A program made the position numbers and the translations under genes. Below are positions 1-5,348 of a stretch of 26,315 nucleotides of DNA, one piece after another (within the stretch, counting starts at the first letter, position 1; each line of letters opens with the position of its first letter). The notes under the pieces were generated by a model that saw only the letters and a list, made by a program, of their open reading frames with translations, ran no database searches and was not told the origin of the DNA. The DNA is from a virus, in IMG/VR virus record IMGVR_UViG_3300025128_000277, positions 1-26,315 of that record; one strand, written 5' to 3'.

Positions 1-60
1 AGAGGGAGTGGAAGCAGGGTCTAGTCTGACCTCTGCACGGTTGTTATTTCTATCTTTCAT
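1..60 (-). CDS. Truncated small early-type protein (5' end only)
   Basis: Only the first 20 codons lie in the window (MKDRNNNRAEVRLDPASTPS); the gene continues past the left edge. The start was chosen because the ATG is 6 nt downstream of TATAAT and opens with ATG-AAA-GAT, the pattern seen at several other minus-strand genes of this block. There is no Shine-Dalgarno sequence. No function can be given from 20 residues. Confidence 0.55.
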   Translation of the reverse strand, partial: MKDRNNNRAEVRLDPASTPS

Positions 61-548
61 GCCCCCATTATACCATAGGTTCTGAGAAATACAAGGGTTG
101 GGGACTATAAACATTGGGTGTTCCTAGTGTTATGTGTTGTTGTAAGTGCTTGTAGATTCAATACTTATGGCCTTTCGCGCCGCCGCGCCCTGGATTTTGC
201 AAGCACAAAAGAGAGAAAAGGTGAGGAGAACAAGCACCAAGCGTAGGCACTTACTGCCTCCCCACCCATGTAGAGAGGAAAGACGGAGAGAAGAGGACAG
301 GACTTACTTTATTACCTGCATGACTCCATGTTACTGGTTCGTTATCGCCAACGACAAACGGCTACTGCCTTGACCATACCTCACGGGATTCCGCTCTGGG
401 TTCTGGCCTGTCTGCACTAGAGAGCAACAAAACTCTTATTATGCGACCTACTTCTGCGTTTGCATGTTGCAGAAGCCTCTCCGAATTTCCAACCCTCCAA
501 GGATGAGATCTCATCCAAAGAGGCGCTCTGAGCCTAATGTCTATTTAT
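61..548. other. Long stretch without a convincing gene
   Basis: Apart from the promoter at its left end, about 450 nt show no open frame that looks coding on either strand. The open frames present are Arg/Pro-rich and lack a promoter or ribosome binding site. A perfect 16-nt palindrome (GGATGAGATCTCATCC) sits at 501-516, and TATAAATA occurs on the minus strand at 549..542. No tRNA T-loop or cloverleaf was recognised. It may carry a small RNA or simply be spacer. Confidence 0.4.
67..94 (-). promoter_or_regulatory. Sigma70-type promoter for a leaderless transcript
   Basis: On the minus strand: TTGTAT at 94..89, a 16-nt spacer, then an extended -10 TGGTATAAT with TATAAT at 72..67. The ATG starts at 60, only 6 nt after the -10, so the predicted transcription start is at or next to the A of the start codon. 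Confidence 0.65.
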
Positions 549-616
549 ACTCGCTCAGACGAGTGCCTACTCCTAGGCAGTTAGGTAACGGTGGTTACCC
601 TTGGCAACGAATTGCC
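549..616. other. Cluster of four back-to-back hairpins
   Basis: Four short perfect inverted repeats follow one another: ACTCG/CGAGT (549-564, 6-nt loop), TGCCTA/TAGGCA (564-579, 4-nt loop), GGTAAC/GTTACC (584-599, 4-nt loop) and GGCAA/TTGCC (603-616, loop CGAA, which reads TTCG on the minus strand). The last two lie inside the 3' end of the 72-aa gene, the second spans its TAG stop, and the first lies just beyond. In the mRNA they would form a compact 3' structure including a UUCG tetraloop. No T-tract follows, so this is not a standard intrinsic terminator; protection of the mRNA 3' end is a possible role. Confidence 0.5.
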
Positions 617-791
617 GTGAGTTCTTGTACTTGCGATTCCAAGCAGACTTGGCTCCCGCAAGAGATCCCGTGAAGCTGTTCATGCCAGCCTTGAGATCGA
701 AGATAGTGTAGACCGCAGAGTTGCTGCTGCCGACTCGGACCATGACCGCGTTCTGGTTTGAACGCACGATGTTTGTGATGCTATTAAGCAT
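573..791 (-). CDS. Small unknown protein, 72 aa, with strong promoter
   Basis: I do not recognise this protein. It is short and basic, with a serine/asparagine-rich first half containing a possible beta hairpin (AVMVRVGSSNSAVYTIF) and a basic C-terminal part (WNRKYKNSRQF). There is no signal peptide or membrane segment. The start has a good ribosome binding site (AAAGGAA, about 8 nt upstream) and a leader of roughly 30 nt, unlike its leaderless neighbours. The promoter is a perfect sigma70 consensus, so expression is probably high. The 3' end of the mRNA carries several stable hairpins. A small abundant virion or host-takeover protein would fit, but this is inference. Confidence 0.7.
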   Translation of the reverse strand: MLNSITNIVRSNQNAVMVRVGSSNSAVYTIFDLKAGMNSFTGSLAGAKSAWNRKYKNSRQFVAKGNHRYLTA

Positions 792-829
792 AGGTTTCCT
801 TTTGTAAGGGGGAGTAGTGATGAGGGACC

Positions 830-858
830 ATTATAACATGGCCCCTCGTTAATGTCAA
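830..858 (-). promoter_or_regulatory. Perfect-consensus sigma70 promoter
   Basis: On the minus strand: TTGACA at 858..853, a 17-nt spacer, then TATAAT at 835..830, preceded by TG at the extended -10 position. All twelve hexamer bases match consensus. It lies at the 3' end of the upstream gene (the -35 overlaps its TGA stop) and drives the 72-aa gene beginning at 791. Confidence 0.85.
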
Positions 859-1250
859 GCCTCAAGTGCGAGAAAAACATCACCATCGGTGATATCCTCG
901 CCATTGGCAATGGAGCTAGTGAGGGCAGCAAGAGAAGCACGGAGCTTGTCCTTGCGAGCCTTAGCCTCTGAGATGAGAACCTCAGCCTCGAACTTCTGAG
1001 TCTGGATCTTGTTGATCCGATCCTGAGCCTTGGCAATGCGCTCATCGAAGTTTTGGGGACCCTTAGAGAATCCTTTACGGGCCATGAGTTCAGCCTTCTC
1101 TACGTCCTTGATCTCATCTAGGAGAGGCGCGAGAAGCGGGTTTGATGCTGCCTCGGATTCAGCAGCTTTGGCTTGGAGCTTGTCCAAGCGGGACTGAGCA
1201 TCTGCGATCAGTTGCTCGGGTGTCCTCCGAGTTCGTTTGTTGTTTTCCAT
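855..1250 (-). CDS. Coiled-coil protein of unknown function, 131 aa
   Basis: The product is a charged, mostly helical protein without Cys. It begins with a basic patch (ENNKRTRRTPEQLI), and the heptad-like helices that follow (about residues 12-50 and 65-110) are rich in Ala, Lys and Glu, so a coiled-coil dimer is likely. The RRTPEQLI start resembles the N-terminus of many small bacterial coiled-coil proteins, but I cannot assign a family. The start is 6 nt after TATAAT and has no Shine-Dalgarno sequence. Codon use is GC-rich like the rest of this block. A DNA-binding or host-takeover role is possible but not shown. Confidence 0.75.
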   Translation of the reverse strand: MENNKRTRRTPEQLIADAQSRLDKLQAKAAESEAASNPLLAPLLDEIKDVEKAELMARKGFSKGPQNFDERIAKAQDRINKIQTQKFEAEVLISEAKARKDKLRASLAALTSSIANGEDITDGDVFLALEA

Positions 1251-1256
1251 GTCGGT

Positions 1257-1285
1257 ATTATACCATAAGGGGAAGGGGTTTGCAA
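1257..1285 (-). promoter_or_regulatory. Sigma70-type promoter for a leaderless transcript
   Basis: On the minus strand: TTGCAA at 1285..1280, a 17-nt spacer, extended -10 TGGTATAAT with TATAAT at 1262..1257, then 6 nt to the ATG at 1250. Confidence 0.75.
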
Positions 1286-1288
1286 GAA

Positions 1289-1459
1289 CTATTTAGAATC
1301 TTTTTGAACTCTGTCCCAGCAAGGTTGGCACAGGATGCTAGTGCGAGGTGCATCGTCTGCAAGGTGAGACTTGGGGTTTTTCGTCCCACACAGATCACAT
1401 AGGTAGAACATGACTGAGGGGAAGGATGCGAGAGGGTGGACTTTGAATATGTCTTTCAT
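1289..1459 (-). CDS. Zinc-ribbon mini-protein, 56 aa
   Basis: This small minus-strand frame encodes a protein with CDLC at residues 21-24 and CQPC at 44-47, a CxxC-x19-CxxC pattern typical of a single zinc ribbon or treble-clef knuckle. The N-terminal 20 residues (MKDIFKVHPLASFPSVMFYL) are hydrophobic rather than basic. The start is the ATG 6 nt after TATAAT and opens ATG-AAA-GAC like its neighbours. The TAG stop lies next to the -35 region of the following gene. Phage proteins of this size with one zinc knuckle are often host-takeover or recycling proteins; no specific function can be assigned. Confidence 0.7.
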   Translation of the reverse strand: MKDIFKVHPLASFPSVMFYLCDLCGTKNPKSHLADDAPRTSILCQPCWDRVQKDSK

Positions 1460-1465
1460 GGCCCT

Positions 1466-1493
1466 ATTATATCACGGATCAGGCCATAAGCAA
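1466..1493 (-). promoter_or_regulatory. Sigma70-type promoter for a leaderless transcript
   Basis: On the minus strand: TTGCTT at 1493..1488, a 16-nt spacer, extended -10 TGATATAAT with TATAAT at 1471..1466, then 6 nt to the ATG at 1459. Confidence 0.7.
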
Positions 1494-1690
1494 GCACTCA
1501 TTCCTACTTTTTTTCTGGCGTAAGTTGTTAGCTCATCACTACTTAGGGCGCAGCGCCCCGCCCCAAAATGGGATGTCCTACCGAATACTGGCGTGACCAA
1601 ACCAGGAGCAGATAGGTTCCCAAAGGTGGAAGGGGAGAGGATTGATGAAAGGTTAGAAGCCCAACCTGAGGCCCCCTCTCCCCCTAGATG

Positions 1691-2020
1691 CTATGCCTCC
1701 ATAGCAGCCCACTCAGGATGGTATTCCTGCTTCCCAGAGCAGATATCACGTTCGATACCCATACCCATAGGAAGCTTGACAGACTCAAGCTCTGCAAGTG
1801 TCACATAGCCAAGCTCAGGTGAGCCCATGGCAAGATCACACATACCAAAGAAGAGCCATGTATCCATGCCCTCCTGATAGGAGCCCTCATAGATCTCCCA
1901 AGACTCAGAGCCTAGAGGATTGAAGAATCTCACCACCACCTGCTTCTCCTCAAGGGGAGTATCTTCGGATGAGTAGAGAGGGGGAAGAGCTTTCTTGATT
2001 GCGTCTGTGAGTAGTTTCAT
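1691..2020 (-). CDS. DUF2958 family protein, 109 aa
   Basis: The sequence matches the DUF2958 pattern well: an N-terminal MKLLTDAIKKALPPLYSSED (the family's lysine-leucine start followed by LPPLY and an acidic turn), then a VVVRFFNP strand, a WEIYEG strand, a WLFFGMCD segment, the ELGYVTLAELESVKLP block and the conserved IERDI near the end. The length is usual for the family. These proteins are widespread on phages, plasmids and integrative elements; their function is not known to me. The ATG directly follows the stop codon of the 53-aa gene upstream, whose 3' end supplies the ribosome binding site (AAAAGGAG), so the two are translationally coupled and share the promoter near 2190. Confidence 0.85.
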   Translation of the reverse strand: MKLLTDAIKKALPPLYSSEDTPLEEKQVVVRFFNPLGSESWEIYEGSYQEGMDTWLFFGMCDLAMGSPELGYVTLAELESVKLPMGMGIERDICSGKQEYHPEWAAMEA

Positions 2021-2182
2021 TTATGCGTTCTCCTTTTCGAGCCACCATGTGGCCCATGCTTCGATGTCTGCGTCTCCAAGCTCTGACTCATCAGCCATTG
2101 CGTCGAGGACGCGCATTGCTTCAAAGACCTGTGCTTCCGTAACCTCTTCTAGGGCATCGCCCATCAGTTCTAAATCTTTCAT
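2021..2182 (-). CDS. Small acidic protein, 53 aa
   Basis: The product is very acidic and probably helical (MKDLELMGDALEEVTEAQVF, then an Ala/Asp/Glu-rich middle and AWATWWLEKENA at the end). It has no recognisable domain. Its start lies 6 nt after TATAAT, with no Shine-Dalgarno sequence, and again opens ATG-AAA-GAT. Its TAA is immediately followed by the ATG of the DUF2958 gene, making a two-gene operon. It could be a partner of the DUF2958 protein; that is inferred from position only. Confidence 0.75.
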   Translation of the reverse strand: MKDLELMGDALEEVTEAQVFEAMRVLDAMADESELGDADIEAWATWWLEKENA

Positions 2183-2188
2183 GTGCGT

Positions 2189-2217
2189 ATTATACCACTA
2201 CTTGGTGGGGTATGCAA
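2189..2217 (-). promoter_or_regulatory. Sigma70-type promoter for a leaderless transcript
   Basis: On the minus strand: TTGCAT at 2217..2212, a 17-nt spacer, extended -10 TGGTATAAT with TATAAT at 2194..2189, then 6 nt to the ATG at 2182. The -35 element lies inside the 3' end of the upstream lysozyme-like gene. Confidence 0.75.
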
Positions 2218-2689
2218 ACCTTTTCTGGAATTTTGTGACATTTTTTATCCAGTGCTTATTGAGCCCTGTGGGGTCGTTCTTAGCTCCAACGGGGCAGTAG
2301 ATACCCCCAAGGTATGTGATGAACTCACCCTTAGCCCCTGCCTTATGCCACCTGTCCCAGTTCTTCTGAACAGTAGCAGCACACCACCCAGCTTGGGGCC
2401 TATAGCCCTTGGGGCATCGCTTGTGAATGATACCATACTGATAGGTCTTTCCATTCTCTGCGTAGCGTATGGCTGCTACTATGGGTGCAAGCTCACGCAC
2501 ACACTCGGGGCGTATGTTGACCTTGATAGCATCATCGAACATAGCAGCACACGCCTTGCCATCCTTAGCGTGTATGGCTTGGGTGGGTGTGTCTGCGCGT
2601 ACTGCACCACCTAGGACCACCATAGCCAGAAGGAGCCAGAGGGCATAACCCAAGAGAGTAGAGAGGAGAATCGTCAATGTGTCTTTCAT
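2198..2689 (-). CDS. Secreted or membrane-anchored lysozyme-like protein, 163 aa
   Basis: An N-terminal hydrophobic segment (residues 5-29) followed by AVRA-DTPT looks like a signal peptide or signal anchor. The rest resembles small phage muralytic domains: AAIRYAENGKTYQYGI (candidate catalytic Glu78), GWCAATVQKNWDRWHKAG, and a C-terminal FITYLGGIYCPVGAKNDP block. Five Cys in the exported part (47, 63, 92, 103, 132) could form disulfides, in keeping with a periplasmic site. I chose the ATG at 2689 because it lies 7 nt after TATAAT and opens ATG-AAA-GAC like its neighbours; the in-frame ATG at 2698 overlaps the -10 element itself and could hardly be transcribed from that promoter. A role in host lysis or wall degradation is inferred from weak similarity; the exact hydrolase class is uncertain. 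Confidence 0.55.
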   Translation of the reverse strand: MKDTLTILLSTLLGYALWLLLAMVVLGGAVRADTPTQAIHAKDGKACAAMFDDAIKVNIRPECVRELAPIVAAIRYAENGKTYQYGIIHKRCPKGYRPQAGWCAATVQKNWDRWHKAGAKGEFITYLGGIYCPVGAKNDPTGLNKHWIKNVTKFQKRFAYPTK

Positions 2690-2696
2690 GTTTTCC

Positions 2697-2725
2697 ATTA
2701 TACTATATTATCGACCATATATCAA
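2697..2725 (-). promoter_or_regulatory. Sigma70-type promoter for a leaderless transcript
   Basis: On the minus strand: TTGATA at 2725..2720, a 17-nt spacer, TATAAT at 2702..2697, then 7 nt to the ATG at 2689. This copy lacks the TG of an extended -10. Confidence 0.7.
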
Positions 2726-2817
2726 GAACTCTTTATGCCTAATTAGGATAACTTTGGGTCTTCCTATGGTCCTAAGTGCTTTATTCCCAGATGTTTGGCG
2801 GAGAAAACCCCATAGAG

Positions 2818-2954
2818 TTAGGAGTCCCCATATCGCCCCCACCCTTACATGGTACATCATAATTTTGTTAAGGGACTCCTAAAAATTTTTAGGGACTCCT
2901 ACTTTTTTTTAATTGGGACCCCTATTTTGGGACTCCTAATTTGTTGGGACTCCT
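2818..2954. repeat. GGGACTCCT repeat array before the rightward cassette
   Basis: Five direct copies of GGGACTCCT start at 2872, 2892, 2915 (one mismatch, GGGACCCCT), 2929 and 2946. One inverted copy lies at 2820-2828; it and its flanks make an 11-bp inverted repeat (TTAGGAGTCCC at 2818-2828 with GGGACTCCTAA at 2872-2882). Between the first two direct copies is a perfect 16-nt palindrome, CCTAAAAATTTTTAGG, at 2878-2893, and a T8 run follows the second copy. The last copy ends 10 nt before the first ATG of the rightward genes. The array marks the switch of coding strand and base composition. It could be an operator, an origin-type iteron array or an RNA structure. Confidence 0.7.
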
Positions 2955-2964
2955 ATATAACTAT

Positions 2965-3645
2965 ATGAACACATACGATAGAATTTATACTTTAATAACA
3001 GAAGCAAACAGGTCTAACCCACAACTAGATTACATTCTCAAATCTAAAGAAAATGTAATGAGCGGAGCTACCAGAGCATTCCGTAAAGGAGCCACAAAAG
3101 CTAAGAAGACAGGTAAAGGTAATAAGGGTGAGGATCTAATCAACACACTTCCTAAGAAATTTCCTGCAATGATGAGACGAGGAAGAAAAGCTAGAGGCAA
3201 ATCCACAATTCAGAACGAAGGAACAGGTTTTAGAAGAAAATTTCTAAGACAGGCTTCTAGAGATGATGATATTACATCAACTGAGGCTGGAACAATTGAT
3301 GCTGCAATGTACGCTAAAGCTCAAGGTGATAAGAAGGGTGCGAAAAAACTTTCAAAGAAAGTAGCAAAGAAAATTGCAATCAGAAGGCAAAAATCAGTAA
3401 CAGAAACTAGAGCTTCTAAGAAGACACAGGCTGCGTCTGAGAGAAGTGAGAGAAGAAAAAAACTTCCACTAAAGGATCAAGGTCGTGTAAGTAAAGGTGC
3501 CCTACCTGCAACATCTAATTACTCTGGTAAGATTCGTATGAGAGATCGTATGGCTTATGATAAGCAACAATCAGAAAAAAGAGACGCTGATCAACAAACT
3601 AAAAAGTTTACATCTGGTACATTAAGACAAAGGAGAGGAAAATGA
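2965..3645 (+). CDS. Putative capsid-internal protein with T4-like targeting leader, 226 aa
   Basis: The N-terminus MNTYDRIYTLITEA resembles the T4 capsid-targeting sequence of the internal proteins (MKTYQEFIAEA), including a possible prohead-protease site after ITE (residue 13). The rest is extremely Lys/Arg-rich (GATKAKKTGKGNKG, KKLSKKVAKKIAIRRQKS), low in hydrophobics and probably disordered, as expected of a protein packed with DNA. The ATG at 2965 is preferred to an in-frame TTG at 2941 because it restores the leader shared by the following genes. No Shine-Dalgarno is visible, and TATATA ends 5 nt before the ATG, so this transcript may also be leaderless. It is the first gene of the rightward cassette and overlaps the next by 4 nt (ATGA). 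Function after ejection is unknown. Confidence 0.7.
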   Translation: MNTYDRIYTLITEANRSNPQLDYILKSKENVMSGATRAFRKGATKAKKTGKGNKGEDLINTLPKKFPAMMRRGRKARGKSTIQNEGTGFRRKFLRQASRDDDITSTEAGTIDAAMYAKAQGDKKGAKKLSKKVAKKIAIRRQKSVTETRASKKTQAASERSERRKKLPLKDQGRVSKGALPATSNYSGKIRMRDRMAYDKQQSEKRDADQQTKKFTSGTLRQRRGK

Positions 3646-4289
3646 GTGTATACGAAAAAATTCGCGGCCTCCTAACGGAGGCAAAAACTGAAATGAACTC
3701 ATACAATAGAATACTAAACGAAATCTCGGCTGCTCAAGCTAAGGACATTGAGATTAAGCACTCAAAAGCTCCTGGACGTAGAGGTCTATTGGGGTTAAAA
3801 GCTCCAGACGCAGCAAAAACAGAGATTCATTCTCGTAAGGTCAGTGCTGCAAAGCAGAGAATTAAAGATAGAGATGCTATTAGTAGCGTGGAGCGATCCG
3901 ATGCGAAAGCTGACCGAGAATTGGGTCGTGATCTTAGTAATAGTCGAAGAAGCCAACTCTCTCAACAAGGAACACAAGCTAAATTTACAAAAAACCTGTA
4001 TACTCACAAAGTTCCTGGAGCAGACGGTAAGCCTGTAAAGGCTAGAGTAAAAATAGCAGCAAGCACTGAGATCAATATGCAGGGATACGGTAGACTAGCT
4101 GAAATGCTAGGTGGACAAGCAAAACCTTCTCACGGGTTTCCAGGACATGAGAAAAGAATGAAGGGTCATATGGAGAGAATCCAAAAGGATCCTAGATTTA
4201 CGGAACCAGATCAGGCAACAAGAGACAAGGGAAAGAAAGGGGCTTCTGCTTCGAACAAGGCACAAGCAAAGAAAAAAGAGAAAGGCTGA
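3642..4289 (+). CDS. Putative capsid-internal protein with doubled targeting leader, 215 aa
   Basis: It begins MSVYEKIRGLLTEA, a variant of the cassette leader with a perfect (L/I)xE site (LTE, residue 13). A second copy-like leader follows at residue 18: MNSYNRILNE, ending in LNE. Both methionines have a ribosome binding site (AGGAG before 3642; GGAGG at 3677-3681 before an ATG at 3693), so translation from two starts is possible. The mature part is basic and Gly/Lys-rich, with an alternating charged C-terminal tail (KGKKGASASNKAQAKKKEKG). No enzymatic motif is visible. It overlaps the preceding stop by 4 nt and is followed by a 100-nt gap that probably starts a new unit. Confidence 0.7.
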   Translation: MSVYEKIRGLLTEAKTEMNSYNRILNEISAAQAKDIEIKHSKAPGRRGLLGLKAPDAAKTEIHSRKVSAAKQRIKDRDAISSVERSDAKADRELGRDLSNSRRSQLSQQGTQAKFTKNLYTHKVPGADGKPVKARVKIAASTEINMQGYGRLAEMLGGQAKPSHGFPGHEKRMKGHMERIQKDPRFTEPDQATRDKGKKGASASNKAQAKKKEKG

Positions 4290-4390
4290 GGAAAGTAGGT
4301 TTTAGAACCTCCTTAGTGTAAGGAATAAAAAGAACGGGCGTTACTCGGGGGTTCTCCCTAAATAGAAAAGGGGGGAACAGGAGATTAATA

Positions 4391-4777
4391 ATGACCGATA
4401 AACCAATGATTAATGATAAAGGATATATTGATGTAAACTCTGCTTTAAAGCTTAAAGAAGCTGAAGGTAGAGTTGAAGTAGACAAAATGAATGCGGAATC
4501 TGATGCTAAATTCCGTGAATTACTAATTCGTGAAAGTGCAAAAGAAACTGCGTCTAAACACCTTGCAAAATTTGCTGGTTTTTACCTAACTTTCTTAGTA
4601 TGTACCTTCATTTTTAGTATACAATTCGTTCCCGAAACCAGTATTGCTGTTGTTGCAGGTTTGATCACGCTTGTTGTGACAAATTTATCAACTATTCTTA
4701 AGGGAATTGTTGAGAATGGCGACAGACAAGAAGAAGAGCTTCATGATGAAGCAAGAAAACGAGGATTAATGAAATGA
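4391..4777 (+). CDS. Two-transmembrane small protein, 128 aa
   Basis: The N-terminal 60 residues are a charged helical region (NSALKLKEAEGRVEVDKMNA), followed by two hydrophobic helices at about 61-80 (FAGFYLTFLVCTFIFSIQFV) and 84-107, then a charged tail ending in KRGLMK. The start has a good ribosome binding site (AGGAG). This layout, with both ends predicted inside, fits a class II holin, but phages also carry unrelated proteins of this shape. It overlaps the next membrane-protein gene by ATGA, so the two are coupled. Position inside a cassette of internal proteins leaves open a part in DNA or protein entry. Confidence 0.65.
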   Translation: MTDKPMINDKGYIDVNSALKLKEAEGRVEVDKMNAESDAKFRELLIRESAKETASKHLAKFAGFYLTFLVCTFIFSIQFVPETSIAVVAGLITLVVTNLSTILKGIVENGDRQEEELHDEARKRGLMK

Positions 4778-5004
4778 ACCCACTATGGGCACTATTATTT
4801 AAGGACAGATTGAGGACACCTTTCTCAGTGTATAAAATGAGTTTAGCTGAAGTAGTAGTTTTAGGAGCTATTGCATTTGGTATTGGTTATGGTTGTGTTC
4901 AAGGTGGAAAATGGCTTGTTGAAATTCTTCAAAATGCTTCACCTGTAGAGGTTACCGCTCCCGTAGAGGTTGCCGCCCCTCAAACACCTGTTACCCCTCA
5001 ATAA
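4774..5004 (+). CDS. Single-transmembrane small protein, 76 aa
   Basis: A basic N-terminus (LFKDRLRTPFSVYK) precedes one hydrophobic helix at about residues 24-43 with several glycines, and then a tail with a duplicated PVEV-T/A-AP motif and Thr/Pro-rich end (PQTPVTPQ). No lipobox or signal-peptidase site is evident. It is translationally coupled to the two-transmembrane gene upstream (ATGA), so the pair may act together in the host membrane, for example as holin and accessory. I do not recognise a family. Confidence 0.6.
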   Translation: MNPLWALLFKDRLRTPFSVYKMSLAEVVVLGAIAFGIGYGCVQGGKWLVEILQNASPVEVTAPVEVAAPQTPVTPQ

Positions 5005-5136
5005 TTGAACAAAAAGAACAAGGGGTACAGAAATAAAGACCCTAGATATAATGAGAAGCTTGCTGTGTTTAAACGGCAGGTAAAAAGATTGTTTGTTCGA
5101 GAGACCAAACGAAAACACGGGAAAAAATTAATATGA
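5005..5136 (+). CDS. Possible basic mini-protein with TTG start, 43 aa
   Basis: Directly after the TAA of the preceding gene, in the same frame, an open frame begins with TTG and runs 43 codons (NKKNKGYRNKDPRYNEKLAV, then KRQVKRLFVRETKRKHGKKL). Its TGA overlaps the ATG of the next gene (ATGA), which is typical of coupled genes here and the main reason to accept it. There is no Shine-Dalgarno before the TTG and no ATG. It could instead be reached by stop-codon readthrough or be non-coding. The strongly basic composition matches the cassette, but the shared leader is absent. Confidence 0.4.
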   Translation: MNKKNKGYRNKDPRYNEKLAVFKRQVKRLFVRETKRKHGKKLI

Positions 5137-5348
5137 ATTGGAAAGACAGAATATACAATAGTTTGACAGAAGAACTCACCGCAGATGGGAAAAGGGAATT
5201 AGTTGGCACTGTAAGAGGCCGACAAAGAGGACTGAAACCTCACGGTGGTAGAGGCAAAGTAACAACAACCCATAAAAACAAAAAAGGGCAGACTGTGATT
5301 GTTACTAAGATGCCTGATGGAACAGAAAAGAAAACAACATTGAAATGA
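5133..5348 (+). CDS. Putative capsid-internal protein with targeting leader, 71 aa
   Basis: The leader is MNWKDRIYNSLTE, with LTE at residues 11-13 as the predicted prohead-protease site. The remaining 58 residues are basic and Gly-rich (GRQRGLKPHGGRGKVTTTHK), with a short beta-like repeat TVIVTKMPDGTEKKTT at the end. No Cys. It overlaps the preceding and following frames by ATGA on each side. Cleavage would release a small basic peptide of about 58 residues into the capsid, similar in size to small T4 internal peptides. Confidence 0.7.
   Translation: MNWKDRIYNSLTEELTADGKRELVGTVRGRQRGLKPHGGRGKVTTTHKNKKGQTVIVTKMPDGTEKKTTLK

Noticed and set aside
362-514. Minus-strand 50-codon frame (MRSHPWRVGNSERLLQ...)
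   Set aside because: No Shine-Dalgarno and no sigma70 promoter; TATAAATA 28 nt upstream could be a T4-style late promoter, but the protein looks random. Not enough for a gene.
146-673. Two plus-strand open frames (75 and 69 codons) in the long left gap
   Set aside because: Arg/Pro-rich products, no ribosome binding site or promoter, opposite to all genes of the block, and the second overlaps the hairpins and the 72-aa gene.
680-1045. Minus-strand 121-codon frame overlapping the coiled-coil gene
   Set aside because: It runs through the perfect promoter and is in another frame of two better-supported genes; the product is Arg/Leu/Ser-rich, typical of a shadow frame.
1540-1690. GC-rich inverted repeats (GGGCGCAGCGCCC, AGGTT/AACCT) as terminators
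   Set aside because: Short stems with no T-tract on either strand; not convincing as intrinsic terminators.
2818-2954. Possible CRISPR array
   Set aside because: Repeat unit is only 9-10 nt, spacers 5-14 nt and irregular, and no cas genes are present; the Cas4-like nuclease at 19822 is a common phage recombination nuclease.
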